A stretch of DNA of 64,000 bases from Collinsella sp. (GTDB lineage Bacteria > Actinomycetota > Coriobacteriia > Coriobacteriales > Coriobacteriaceae): positions 17,726-81,725 of the forward strand of contig DXMW01000018.1 of the NCBI GenBank assembly GCA_019414045.1, in the 5' to 3' direction. The notes beneath the pieces are model-generated. The model saw nothing but the letters and a program-made list of their open reading frames with translations. It was not told the origin of the DNA and did not search any database. Shown piece after piece: positions 37,495 through 44,707 of this stretch (its first letter is position 1; every line of letters begins with the position of its first letter). Both the position numbers and the translations under genes were made by a program.

Positions 37495-37933
37495 GGCCAA
37501 CCCTCGTGCGTTTAAAGTTCGTTTGCGAGCGGCGGGCGCGGGGCCGAGCCGTTCGCGGTGGCATAGATGCTGCTAGTGTAGCACGCTCGGGCAGATGGCG
37601 AGGATAGCGGGATGCGAGGTGGCCCGATCGATTCGGCCCGTTTCGGCTCGTTTGGAAAGCGCATCTCAGTTTTCAGCCAAATTATGGGATGCGCTTTCCA
37701 AATGGGGTGGGCTGCGGAAACTGCATCCCAGAATATTGCCCTGGAACGGGATGCGCTTTCCGAACCGGCGTCCAAAAGGAAACCGCATCCCGCTTTGATG
37801 TGGGGACTGCGAACAAAAGCCGGACCGTGATCTGGCGCGGATTGGAGTTCGCCTGAATCATTGATGCTGGCTGGTGTGAGAACAGAGATAAACGAGCGGC
37901 TCGAGCGATATAATGACACGCTATGGAGGCCGT
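37495..37933. other. Intergenic region between kinase operon and membrane LuxR gene
   Basis: About 440 bp of divergent-promoter DNA with no supported gene. It holds the hairpin group 37651-37792; no clear -10/-35 pair is identified for either side. Confidence 0.65.
37651..37792. repeat. Two and a half GGAAAGCGCATCCC-family hairpins
   Basis: Hairpins 37651-37702 (TTTGGAAAGCGCATCTCA with ATGGGATGCGCTTTCCAAA) and 37716-37761 (GGAAACTGCATCCCAG/CGGGATGCGCTTTCC), plus an orphan arm GGAAACCGCATCCCG (37778-37792). The arms match those at 1897 and 26693. Confidence 0.8.
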
Positions 37934-40069
37934 ATGCTCTTTTCCCGCCGTTCTGCTACATTTGCCTGCGCCATTGCGCTTGTCGTAATGGCGGTCACCC
38001 CTTATCACCGGTTTTCATCTTCAATCGGCCTAGCGTCAGGTGCAATGACCTGGCTCGTTATCCTGGGCGCATGCCTCGCGGCGTTTGTTCATGGTGCTGC
38101 GCTATGCAAGGGGGGAATGAGAAGGCCGAGGCATCTCGGTGCCATCGGTGTTTTCCTTGGTGTTATTGCAACGGTTCCCGAATGGGCCGACCTGGCTTTC
38201 TATGCTCGCGGAGACTCTATTCCAATCGTGTTTGCACCGATTTGGTTGTTACATGGCGTTTCGTGTGTCTCGTGCTTTGTTGGATCGCTGCTTCTCTCAT
38301 ATGTTATTTGGGGCACGGCGGACTCTCCTTTGACGCAGAGGTCGACACGGACTGACGAAAGGGAAACTCGTCACCCGCAGGACGCGATTTTTACAGAAAC
38401 AATAGCCGTCATGTCTTGCCTGCTGTTTTGCTGTCGAGTTTCATGGAGAGTCGTTCCCGAGCCATGGGGGATGCCCCCTGTAACGGCCGCGTCAATTGGC
38501 CTTGCGCTTTTAATTCCGTTGGTCTATCTCGCATTGACTGTGGCCCCGCCGTTTTGCCGCCCTCGTGCCTTTGGCCATGGGCGGCGCGACGTGTTTGCCT
38601 GTTCTGTGCTCGTAGCAGTTCCTATTGGTCTTATTCCGGCTGTTGAGGCGGCATACTTCGCAAGCGATGCCGTGGTCATTGCATTGCTGGCGATGGGGTC
38701 CGTTATCGCTGCTGCCTTCGTATGCATGTTGCTAAGGGGGAAACGGGACAACAATTCGGATATCGCCTGTGCGTCCGACACATTCGATGCGGGGGTGTTT
38801 TCCCCTGCCCTGTCGCCTAGAGAAGAGCAGTTTGTTCGACTGCTGCTCAAAGGGAAAACGCCGGCGGAAATTGCCAAGGAGACGGATACGAAGCCATCGA
38901 CGGTGAGAACAACGCTTCACCGAGCATACGGGAAGGCGTCGGTTGCGGGCTCACGCGAGCTCGTGGCGCTGTTTGCGGGTGAGGGCGATACTGTAGGGCA
39001 TGAGCTACCGCAGCGGCATGCTGACGATATAGTGGCATCAGCTCGAACGCGCCGGCTGTTTCGATGCCTGCTCACATTATTCTTTATCCTCCTTGCGGCG
39101 GGGCCCTTGGTAATGGCGGATAGCGATTGGGGGTCCGGTGTTTCGCGGGCTGTCGCCTTTTCCCTCTTAAGCTACGCATTGGGTCTCGGACTGCTTCTGT
39201 CGCTACGCTACGCGGGTGGAAAAGCGAATCGTGGCGCTGCGCTGGATAGAGCGGGTGAAGCGATTTGGCTCGGAAGCCCGTACGTATGGGCGGTGCTATC
39301 TGCTGTGGAATGGTCTTTTATCTATATCGCAGCATTGATGTGCATACGCGTTCCGTTGATGGCTGTGCCGGTCCTGTTTTGCGGCGTGGCGTCTACGGCT
39401 TCGCTCGCTGTTGGGCTGCGTCCGTTTAAGGTGCATGCCCATGCTCGGGCTATCGTGCCGTTGGTGTCAATGGGCATGGTTGCCTTAATCTATGCGGTCG
39501 CTAGGGGGCGAATCCATGGACTTGCGGTGCTGACGGGGGTGCTGCTCACATATATAGTGATGCGAAGCTGTCCGCAGCGCAAAATGCTTGGGATATGGAT
39601 GCTCTGCTTTGGGGCGACGGCTCCTGTTTGGGCTGTCTTGCTCAATATGGTGCAGGATCTGACGGTTTTCGAGCCGTTGTTCCTCGCGTCGTTGTTGGGG
39701 CAAAGTTCGGCTGTCAATGTCGTCGTGGCAACGGTGATTGTTTGCTGGTCTGTGCCCATGTTCGTTACGCACATCGCGCTCGCCCGCTCGGTTGAGGACG
39801 AGAAGGCCGTCTTGGAGTACCGGGCGAACGGGTCCACCGAAACGGCCCGCGTGCGCCAGCTGGCCCTGCTTACGTCGCGCTCCCTTTCTGATGTTCAGTC
39901 GCAAATTTTGCTGATGACGGCAGAGGGGGCAACGACAAAGGCCATTGCGGAGGATGTCGGTTACGCTGCATCTACGGTGCAAGCGCTGCGGTCTGCATCT
40001 TACCGCCAGTTGAAGATCAAGAATAAGGCGGAGCTAATTTTATTGTTATCGCAGGTAAATAACGTGTAA
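37934..40069 (+). CDS. Membrane-embedded regulator with two LuxR-type HTH domains
   Basis: A 711-aa protein with a repeated [several transmembrane helices - LuxR HTH] plan. Half 1: hydrophobic helices to about residue 268, then an HTH (about 294-348) SPREEQFVRLLLKGKTPAEI followed by TDTKPSTVRTTLHRAY. Half 2: six or seven helices (about 375-640), then a C-terminal HTH (about 650-705) SDVQSQILLMTAEGATTKAI with DVGYAASTVQALRSASYRQL. Membrane LuxR regulators with one C-terminal HTH are abundant in Coriobacteriia; an internal second HTH is unusual. It probably controls the secreted-protein/ABC operon beginning 110 bp downstream. The start at MLFSRRS follows GGAGG; an ATG 7 codons upstream is possible. 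Confidence 0.8.
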   Translation: MLFSRRSATFACAIALVVMAVTPYHRFSSSIGLASGAMTWLVILGACLAAFVHGAALCKGGMRRPRHLGAIGVFLGVIATVPEWADLAFYARGDSIPIVFAPIWLLHGVSCVSCFVGSLLLSYVIWGTADSPLTQRSTRTDERETRHPQDAIFTETIAVMSCLLFCCRVSWRVVPEPWGMPPVTAASIGLALLIPLVYLALTVAPPFCRPRAFGHGRRDVFACSVLVAVPIGLIPAVEAAYFASDAVVIALLAMGSVIAAAFVCMLLRGKRDNNSDIACASDTFDAGVFSPALSPREEQFVRLLLKGKTPAEIAKETDTKPSTVRTTLHRAYGKASVAGSRELVALFAGEGDTVGHELPQRHADDIVASARTRRLFRCLLTLFFILLAAGPLVMADSDWGSGVSRAVAFSLLSYALGLGLLLSLRYAGGKANRGAALDRAGEAIWLGSPYVWAVLSAVEWSFIYIAALMCIRVPLMAVPVLFCGVASTASLAVGLRPFKVHAHARAIVPLVSMGMVALIYAVARGRIHGLAVLTGVLLTYIVMRSCPQRKMLGIWMLCFGATAPVWAVLLNMVQDLTVFEPLFLASLLGQSSAVNVVVATVIVCWSVPMFVTHIALARSVEDEKAVLEYRANGSTETARVRQLALLTSRSLSDVQSQILLMTAEGATTKAIAEDVGYAASTVQALRSASYRQLKIKNKAELILLLSQVNNV

Positions 40070-40149
40070 ACGCCTGAGCAATCAACTCAATAGCGGGTGT
40101 TTACAGACATCTTTCTCTATTCATGCGAAGGTTGCCGTGCGTCGACGCA
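40065..40149. promoter_or_regulatory. Palindromes between the LuxR-like gene and its downstream operon
   Basis: TGTAAACGCC (40065-40074, overlapping the stop codon) pairs with GGTGTTTACA (40096-40105, one mismatch). A perfect 12-bp palindrome TGCGTCGACGCA lies at 40138-40149, 30 bp before the next start codon. They may be operators for the upstream regulator; the first could also form a weak transcript-ending stem. Confidence 0.4.
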
Positions 40150-40178
40150 TTGTTAACCGCTTTTGATTGGAGAAGGCC

Positions 40179-40691
40179 ATGATTAAGCCAAGGAGCGCTA
40201 TTGCTCGAATCGGAGTCGGCTTGGTGATTGCAGCTGGTCTGTCCCTAGGGGTTCCCGCTGCATCGTTTGCACAAGAGGAGTTTGACACCTCTCAGGTTTC
40301 CAGCATTACTCAAAACGCCGATACGGGAATTACGACCTGTACGAACAATGCCGATAAGGCATTTAGTTTTCAATGTGCCGGGACGAGTGCAACTGGCTAC
40401 CGTCAAAAGGATGATTCCTCATCGCTCTATCTGGATATCCAGGGCCATACGGGAAATCCGCTTCGGTTATATACAGACGGTGCGTATAACACAAGCGGTA
40501 GCGGCAGCATGAATTGTACTCAGGGAACGTATCGTTCGAATCACAAGGGACAGTGGGAAATGTATAACCTCGTCCGTGAGAACGGGCGATCTGCGGCGCG
40601 ACTGACTGCATGGGCGGAGTCTGGCTACGGCACTGTTATTGGTGTATGGAGCCCCGACTGCGTCGGGCATTTCCACAAGCTTCCCGCATAG
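40179..40691 (+). CDS. Small secreted protein, DUF2712-like
   Basis: A 170-aa protein with a clear signal peptide (GVGLVIAAGLSLGVPAASFA, cleavage after AxA near residue 33) and a mature domain of about 135 aa rich in Ser/Tyr/Gly with four cysteines. The YRQKDDSSSLYLDIQG segment, an ARLTAWAESGYGTV strand and the ending VWSPDC recall the small secreted proteins (DUF2712-like, from memory) that sit beside ABC exporters in Firmicutes bacteriocin-like loci. It could be a bacteriocin, signal or surface decoy; none is proven. GGAGAAGG precedes the ATG. It is first gene of the operon with three ABC genes. Confidence 0.65.
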   Translation: MIKPRSAIARIGVGLVIAAGLSLGVPAASFAQEEFDTSQVSSITQNADTGITTCTNNADKAFSFQCAGTSATGYRQKDDSSSLYLDIQGHTGNPLRLYTDGAYNTSGSGSMNCTQGTYRSNHKGQWEMYNLVRENGRSAARLTAWAESGYGTVIGVWSPDCVGHFHKLPA

Positions 40692-40745
40692 TTGTTTGAA
40701 ATGGCTCCCTTCCGGCTTTCTGGGTCGGAAAGGGGAGGAGGACGT

Positions 40746-41627
40746 ATGAACCAAAAGCTCGCAAGATACGAACTGTCGAAAACGATTAGACGTCCAGCTT
40801 TTATCCTTGCTCTCTTGATTGCGGTCGCAGTTGCAATAGCTGCCGCGCTGGAGCCGTGGGCAAATTTGGAAAAAGAGCGTCACAACCTTCTTTCTTTTGG
40901 TTACGGCGTTGGCGTGCAAGCCGAAAATTATCTCGGTCAAACACGTGAAAGCAGCTTCGGTAACTGGATTGTTGTGAGCGCGAACGCGCCACTGTCTGCG
41001 TCGGTGTTTTTCTATGCACTGCCCCTGCTTGCAATGTTGGCTGGATCTTGGTCGTGTCTCTTTGAGCGTTTGAGTGGTTATGACATGCAGATATGCACGC
41101 GCGTTTCCAGAAAGGCGTACGTGAACGTAAAGATGCTGTCTGCTTTCCTCTCCGCGTTTACAGTGACTGCCATTCCTCTGCTCGTCAATTTCCTGATCGT
41201 CTCGATGCTTTTTCCTGCGTATCTTCCTCGGGTCGATGAGTCGACTTACGTAGGACTTTACCTGCATAGCTACTTCTCCGGTCTATTTTATTCGCATCCT
41301 TTGTCATATGTGCTCGCATACACGCTGTTCGATGCTGTCACGCTCGGGACTTTATCCATGGCTGTAACTGGCTTCTCAATTTTGTTTCGTAGCAGAATCA
41401 AAGCGATAATTGTCCCGTATCTGCTAATGGTTGCGTGGCATTTTGCAAATGGCTGGATCTTCGGCGTAATGGCTTGTGTGGGGTTTAACTGCAATATCCT
41501 CAACAGCATCAGGTCGGAATCGCTGAATAACTGGCCAGACATTCGAGCCGGTTTTGCGGAAATCATATTATTGACCCTTGCTTCGTTGGCTTTTTCTGGG
41601 GCGTGGAAAAGACGCGAGGTGGTCTGA
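40746..41627 (+). CDS. ABC transporter permease (peptide/bacteriocin-type)
   Basis: A 293-aa integral membrane protein with about six helices, starting MNQKLARYELSKTIRRPAFI; the cytoplasmic amphipathic N terminus then first helix are typical of ABC-2 type permeases. A large extracytoplasmic loop (about 40-95) lies between helices 1 and 2. GGGGAGGAGG gives a strong ribosome site. It overlaps the next gene at TGATG. With the second permease it would form a heterodimeric transporter driven by the ATPase at 42460. Confidence 0.75.
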   Translation: MNQKLARYELSKTIRRPAFILALLIAVAVAIAAALEPWANLEKERHNLLSFGYGVGVQAENYLGQTRESSFGNWIVVSANAPLSASVFFYALPLLAMLAGSWSCLFERLSGYDMQICTRVSRKAYVNVKMLSAFLSAFTVTAIPLLVNFLIVSMLFPAYLPRVDESTYVGLYLHSYFSGLFYSHPLSYVLAYTLFDAVTLGTLSMAVTGFSILFRSRIKAIIVPYLLMVAWHFANGWIFGVMACVGFNCNILNSIRSESLNNWPDIRAGFAEIILLTLASLAFSGAWKRREVV

Positions 41628-42463
41628 TGCTGTTTAGGCTGGTCGCCGCGGACCTGAGGACCGTTTTGAAGAAGAACATCATCACTTTTATTGCAATTGC
41701 GGCAGTGACCGTTGCGAACTTGGTGTACGCCTACGGATTGTCTTCTGTGTATGGGGTTAGAACGGATACCTTGGGGTTTGCGGATAATCTTGCGCTCGTG
41801 TTTGCCGGATCTGCTCCGTTTGAGCCTAGGCCCGGGGTCATGTTTGTGCCTCCGCTAGGATGGCTATTTCTCATTCTGCTTATTCTCTATACAACACTCG
41901 ACTATCCGACCGAATCGTTGCACGGGTTTGGTTTGCAAGCGCTTGTTCGATGCCGGGCAAGAACCCTTTGGTGGGTCTCGCGTTTTATCTTGGTGGCGGC
42001 AGTAACGGCATTTTCACTGCTCGTGGTGGTTTGCTCTGTTGTGATTTGGAGCTTGGTGGTGAGCTCCTCGTTCAGCGCGGTCATTCATGGTGAGTCGCTT
42101 CAACTGGCTAATTTGGCGCCGTGGTTTCTCAAAGCTGCCGAGGCAGATGCGCTGCCGTTTTTCATAAGTCTCTTATTTGCTTTTGAGGCGCTTGCGTTTG
42201 CGCAGGCAGCGGTTGGGTTTGTGCTTGGGTCGTCAGTCTCGTTTGTGGTTTTAATGAGCTACCTGATCTGCTCGGCATATGCACGACATTGGGCGCTATT
42301 GGGTAACGCCTTGATGCTGTTGCGCTGGGGTGGAATTGTCAAAGAGGGAATCGCGGCGGGCTCGAGTGTCTTGTCATCAATTGGGCTTATGTCGTTATGC
42401 CTATCGTTGGGTGGACTGTGGTTTCGAAGGGCCGACCTTATAGAAAAGGGGGACAAGATATGA
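41627..42463 (+). CDS. ABC transporter permease, second subunit
   Basis: A 278-aa membrane protein with six hydrophobic helices and the same plan as its upstream neighbour (short basic N terminus MLFRLVAADLRTVLKKN, long first extracytoplasmic loop). The start overlaps the previous stop by one base and the stop overlaps the ATPase start (ATGA), so the three are translationally coupled. No catalytic motif is expected in a permease of this type. Confidence 0.72.
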   Translation: MLFRLVAADLRTVLKKNIITFIAIAAVTVANLVYAYGLSSVYGVRTDTLGFADNLALVFAGSAPFEPRPGVMFVPPLGWLFLILLILYTTLDYPTESLHGFGLQALVRCRARTLWWVSRFILVAAVTAFSLLVVVCSVVIWSLVVSSSFSAVIHGESLQLANLAPWFLKAAEADALPFFISLLFAFEALAFAQAAVGFVLGSSVSFVVLMSYLICSAYARHWALLGNALMLLRWGGIVKEGIAAGSSVLSSIGLMSLCLSLGGLWFRRADLIEKGDKI

Positions 42464-43104
42464 GTGTGATCGTAAGGGGCGTATCGAAGCGCATGGGTAA
42501 AAACGATGTCCTGCGCAACGTGTCCATCGAGGTTGACCCTGGGACTGTGGTCGGGCTTCAGGGGATAAACGGTTCGGGTAAGACCATGCTCATGCGAGCG
42601 GTTTGCGGGTTGATCAAGCCTACCGAAGGCGAAATCTCTATCGATGGCCAAAGGCTTGGGGCGGACATCTCGTTCCCGCCGAGTCTGGGGATGTTGATCG
42701 AGGCGCCTTCCTTTTTGGGATATCTGTCTGGCTACGACAATCTGAAGCTCATCGCTCAGATCAAGGGCGTTGCCACCCCCGAGGACATTCGCTCTGCCCT
42801 GCGGCTCGTGGGGCTCGATGCAGACGAAAAAAAGAAGTTCCGAGCATACTCGCTTGGGATGAAGCAGCGTCTGGGGATAGCTGCGGCAATTATGGAGAAG
42901 CCGAAGCTGCTTGTTCTCGATGAGCCAACGAATGCCCTCGACGAAGCGGGCGTTGAAATGCTCAAGCGCGTTGTGGCGATGGCGGCATCAACGGGTCGTG
43001 AGGTCCTTCTGTCCAGCCATGACGGAGAGGTGCTCGAGGAACTGGCCGATCGGGTTTACTGCATGCGCGACGGTGCCGTTGTGAAAGTTCGGGAAAGGTC
43101 GTGA
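42460..43104 (+). CDS. ABC transporter ATP-binding protein
   Basis: A 214-aa nucleotide-binding subunit: Walker A GINGSGKTM (about 36-44), Q-loop region, signature written YSLGMKQRLGIA (LSGGQ variant SLGMKQ, as in bacteriocin-immunity and antibiotic-efflux ABC-2 systems), Walker B KLLVLDEPTNALD, and switch histidine SSHDGE. It powers the two permeases upstream. AAGGGGGA precedes the ATG. The last bases overlap the next gene. Confidence 0.93.
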   Translation: MSVIVRGVSKRMGKNDVLRNVSIEVDPGTVVGLQGINGSGKTMLMRAVCGLIKPTEGEISIDGQRLGADISFPPSLGMLIEAPSFLGYLSGYDNLKLIAQIKGVATPEDIRSALRLVGLDADEKKKFRAYSLGMKQRLGIAAAIMEKPKLLVLDEPTNALDEAGVEMLKRVVAMAASTGREVLLSSHDGEVLEELADRVYCMRDGAVVKVRERS

Positions 43105-43769
43105 GCGCGATGAAGAAGACCCTGTGGACGAGAAGATCGGCGCTCGCGCTTTTTTGCTGTGCTGCTACCGGCCTTGCGGGCATGAGGGTGAGCGTCGTTA
43201 ACGGGAACCGGACGGTCATTCCTGAGAAATATTACGCGGAGGGCGAATGGCTCTCGATGGATGGAGCGTTTCTGGGGTCGAAGGATGTGGTGACTGATGG
43301 GTATTCGTTTTGCATAGACGGGGCAGAGTTGCTCACGCCGCGCGAGTATCTCAAACGAGCACATGACGATTATTCAAAATATGGCACCGTGGATACGAAA
43401 ACGAGACTGAAGGATGCCGACATCACGTGCGTTATCGCCGTAAAGATGCGTGTCAGAAATAGGGATAATATCGACGGTGGAATCAAAGCGTATGTTTGGC
43501 ATCTGGTTCCGGAGTCTGCGCCAAACTATGATTTTGTAGTCAATACCGATCTGATAACGCAAGCCATGCCGGTCCTTGGCGGCTCTGCTGCGTTTGCCGT
43601 GGAGGTTGGGGCAGAAAACGAGTTGCTCGTCCCATTTATGATGCAGAACACCAACGACTATTTCGAAGGTTACGAGACCGTCCGTTTTGAGAAAGCATTT
43701 CCCGGGACTTACACGATGAAGATGACCGATCTGCCGGAGCGGAGGCTCTTAAGGTTTGAAGTGAAATAG
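43101..43769 (+). CDS. Membrane-anchored protein of the ABC operon, unknown function
   Basis: A 222-aa protein with a basic N terminus and one hydrophobic segment (ALALFCCAATGLAGM, about 14-28) then an extracytoplasmic beta-rich domain; a lipobox-like CC pair is present but lacks the canonical LxxC setting. It is reminiscent of DUF5028-type accessory proteins of peptide-export loci (weak, from memory). The GTG at 43101 overlaps the ATPase stop (GTGA); an ATG at 43110 is an alternative start. Last gene of the secreted-protein/ABC operon, so it may protect the producer or capture the secreted protein. Confidence 0.65.
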   Translation: MSAMKKTLWTRRSALALFCCAATGLAGMRVSVVNGNRTVIPEKYYAEGEWLSMDGAFLGSKDVVTDGYSFCIDGAELLTPREYLKRAHDDYSKYGTVDTKTRLKDADITCVIAVKMRVRNRDNIDGGIKAYVWHLVPESAPNYDFVVNTDLITQAMPVLGGSAAFAVEVGAENELLVPFMMQNTNDYFEGYETVRFEKAFPGTYTMKMTDLPERRLLRFEVK

Positions 43770-43806
43770 CTCGAGAGCAAGGCAAAACGGGTCCATTGGC
43801 GGTACG

Positions 43807-43846
43807 CGCGCCCGATTCCAGGCGCCCCGGCCCGGAATCGGGCGCG
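43807..43846. terminator. Hairpin between convergent genes
   Basis: Perfect 13-bp arms CGCGCCCGATTCC/GGAATCGGGCGCG with a 14-nt loop. There is no T tract; it sits between the convergent ABC operon and the YcxB-like gene and may act on both. Confidence 0.55.
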
Positions 43847-43874
43847 GGACGAGGCGCCTTCGGTGTCGGCCGGC

Positions 43875-44591
43875 CTACCGCTTCTTCTTGCTCTTCTTCT
43901 GCTTGCGCTGCTTGCCCTTGGTCTCCTGGGGCTTGTCGCCCTGTTTTGCTTCGGCAGCGGCCTTTTCTGCCTTCATCTTCTTGCGTTTGGTCTCGATGCG
44001 GAGTTTTTTGTTGATGCGCGTCTTAAGGAAGGGACCGAACTGCTCGGCATCGCCGCGGACAAAGGTGTCCTTAGGGATCGTCACGCCCTGGTCGGCGAAC
44101 ATGGCCACAAAGATGCGCTCGCCGTCGAGCACATGGTCGAGCTTTTCAAACGGGAAGAACTGCGACTTGCCGCTCGTGCCCCAAACCATCAGGCCGTCCT
44201 CGTTGGCGGCGACGCGGCGATAGCGGCCACCCATGGACTCGTCGGCCTCAACGGCGTCGATAAAGTCGCGGGCGAGGGTGTGGTGCAGGTTTTTGCTCCA
44301 CCAGGCCAAAAAGGCGCCGAATACGATCAAGACGACGCCAAACTTGATCCAGTTGCCGCCGGCCACCAGCATGCCGATGCCGATGAGCGCGGCAATTGCC
44401 GCGGCGACATACAGCGAGCCGCGACGCCTGGGCGAGGCGACCAGGCGGGCGAAGTCGGTGACGAGGTCGTTTTCGTACTGGTACTCGTTGAGGTACAGGA
44501 TGCCGTCATCGGCTGCTGCCTGCTCCTCGAGCGCGACCTCGACCTGGTCGGCTGCTTCGGAGGGAACGAGGTTGCTCTCTGCGTCTGCCAT
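43875..44591 (-). CDS. YcxB-like membrane protein
   Basis: A 238-aa protein: soluble acidic N terminus (about 1-55), two adjacent helices (about 60-98), then a C-terminal domain like the YcxB family (YRRVAANEDGLMVWGTSGKS..FPFEKLDHVLDGERIFVAM..VTIPKDTF) and a very basic Lys-rich tail. Function is unknown in this family. AGGAG is 10 bases before the ATG. It is divergent from dnaX. Confidence 0.75.
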   Translation of the reverse strand: MADAESNLVPSEAADQVEVALEEQAAADDGILYLNEYQYENDLVTDFARLVASPRRRGSLYVAAAIAALIGIGMLVAGGNWIKFGVVLIVFGAFLAWWSKNLHHTLARDFIDAVEADESMGGRYRRVAANEDGLMVWGTSGKSQFFPFEKLDHVLDGERIFVAMFADQGVTIPKDTFVRGDAEQFGPFLKTRINKKLRIETKRKKMKAEKAAAEAKQGDKPQETKGKQRKQKKSKKKR

Positions 44592-44707
44592 GCTCTTTGG
44601 ACTCCTATCGCGGCGGGCTCGCCGTACGGGTTATTATGGAATGCAGTATGCCGTGCGACCGCATGGCCGCCGCGGCAACAAGACTCAGTATACCCGGGGG
44701 AGCACCC

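Noticed and set aside
44592..44707. SRP (4.5S) RNA upstream of dnaX
   Set aside because: The conserved SRP GGAAGGAAGCAGCC core is not present.
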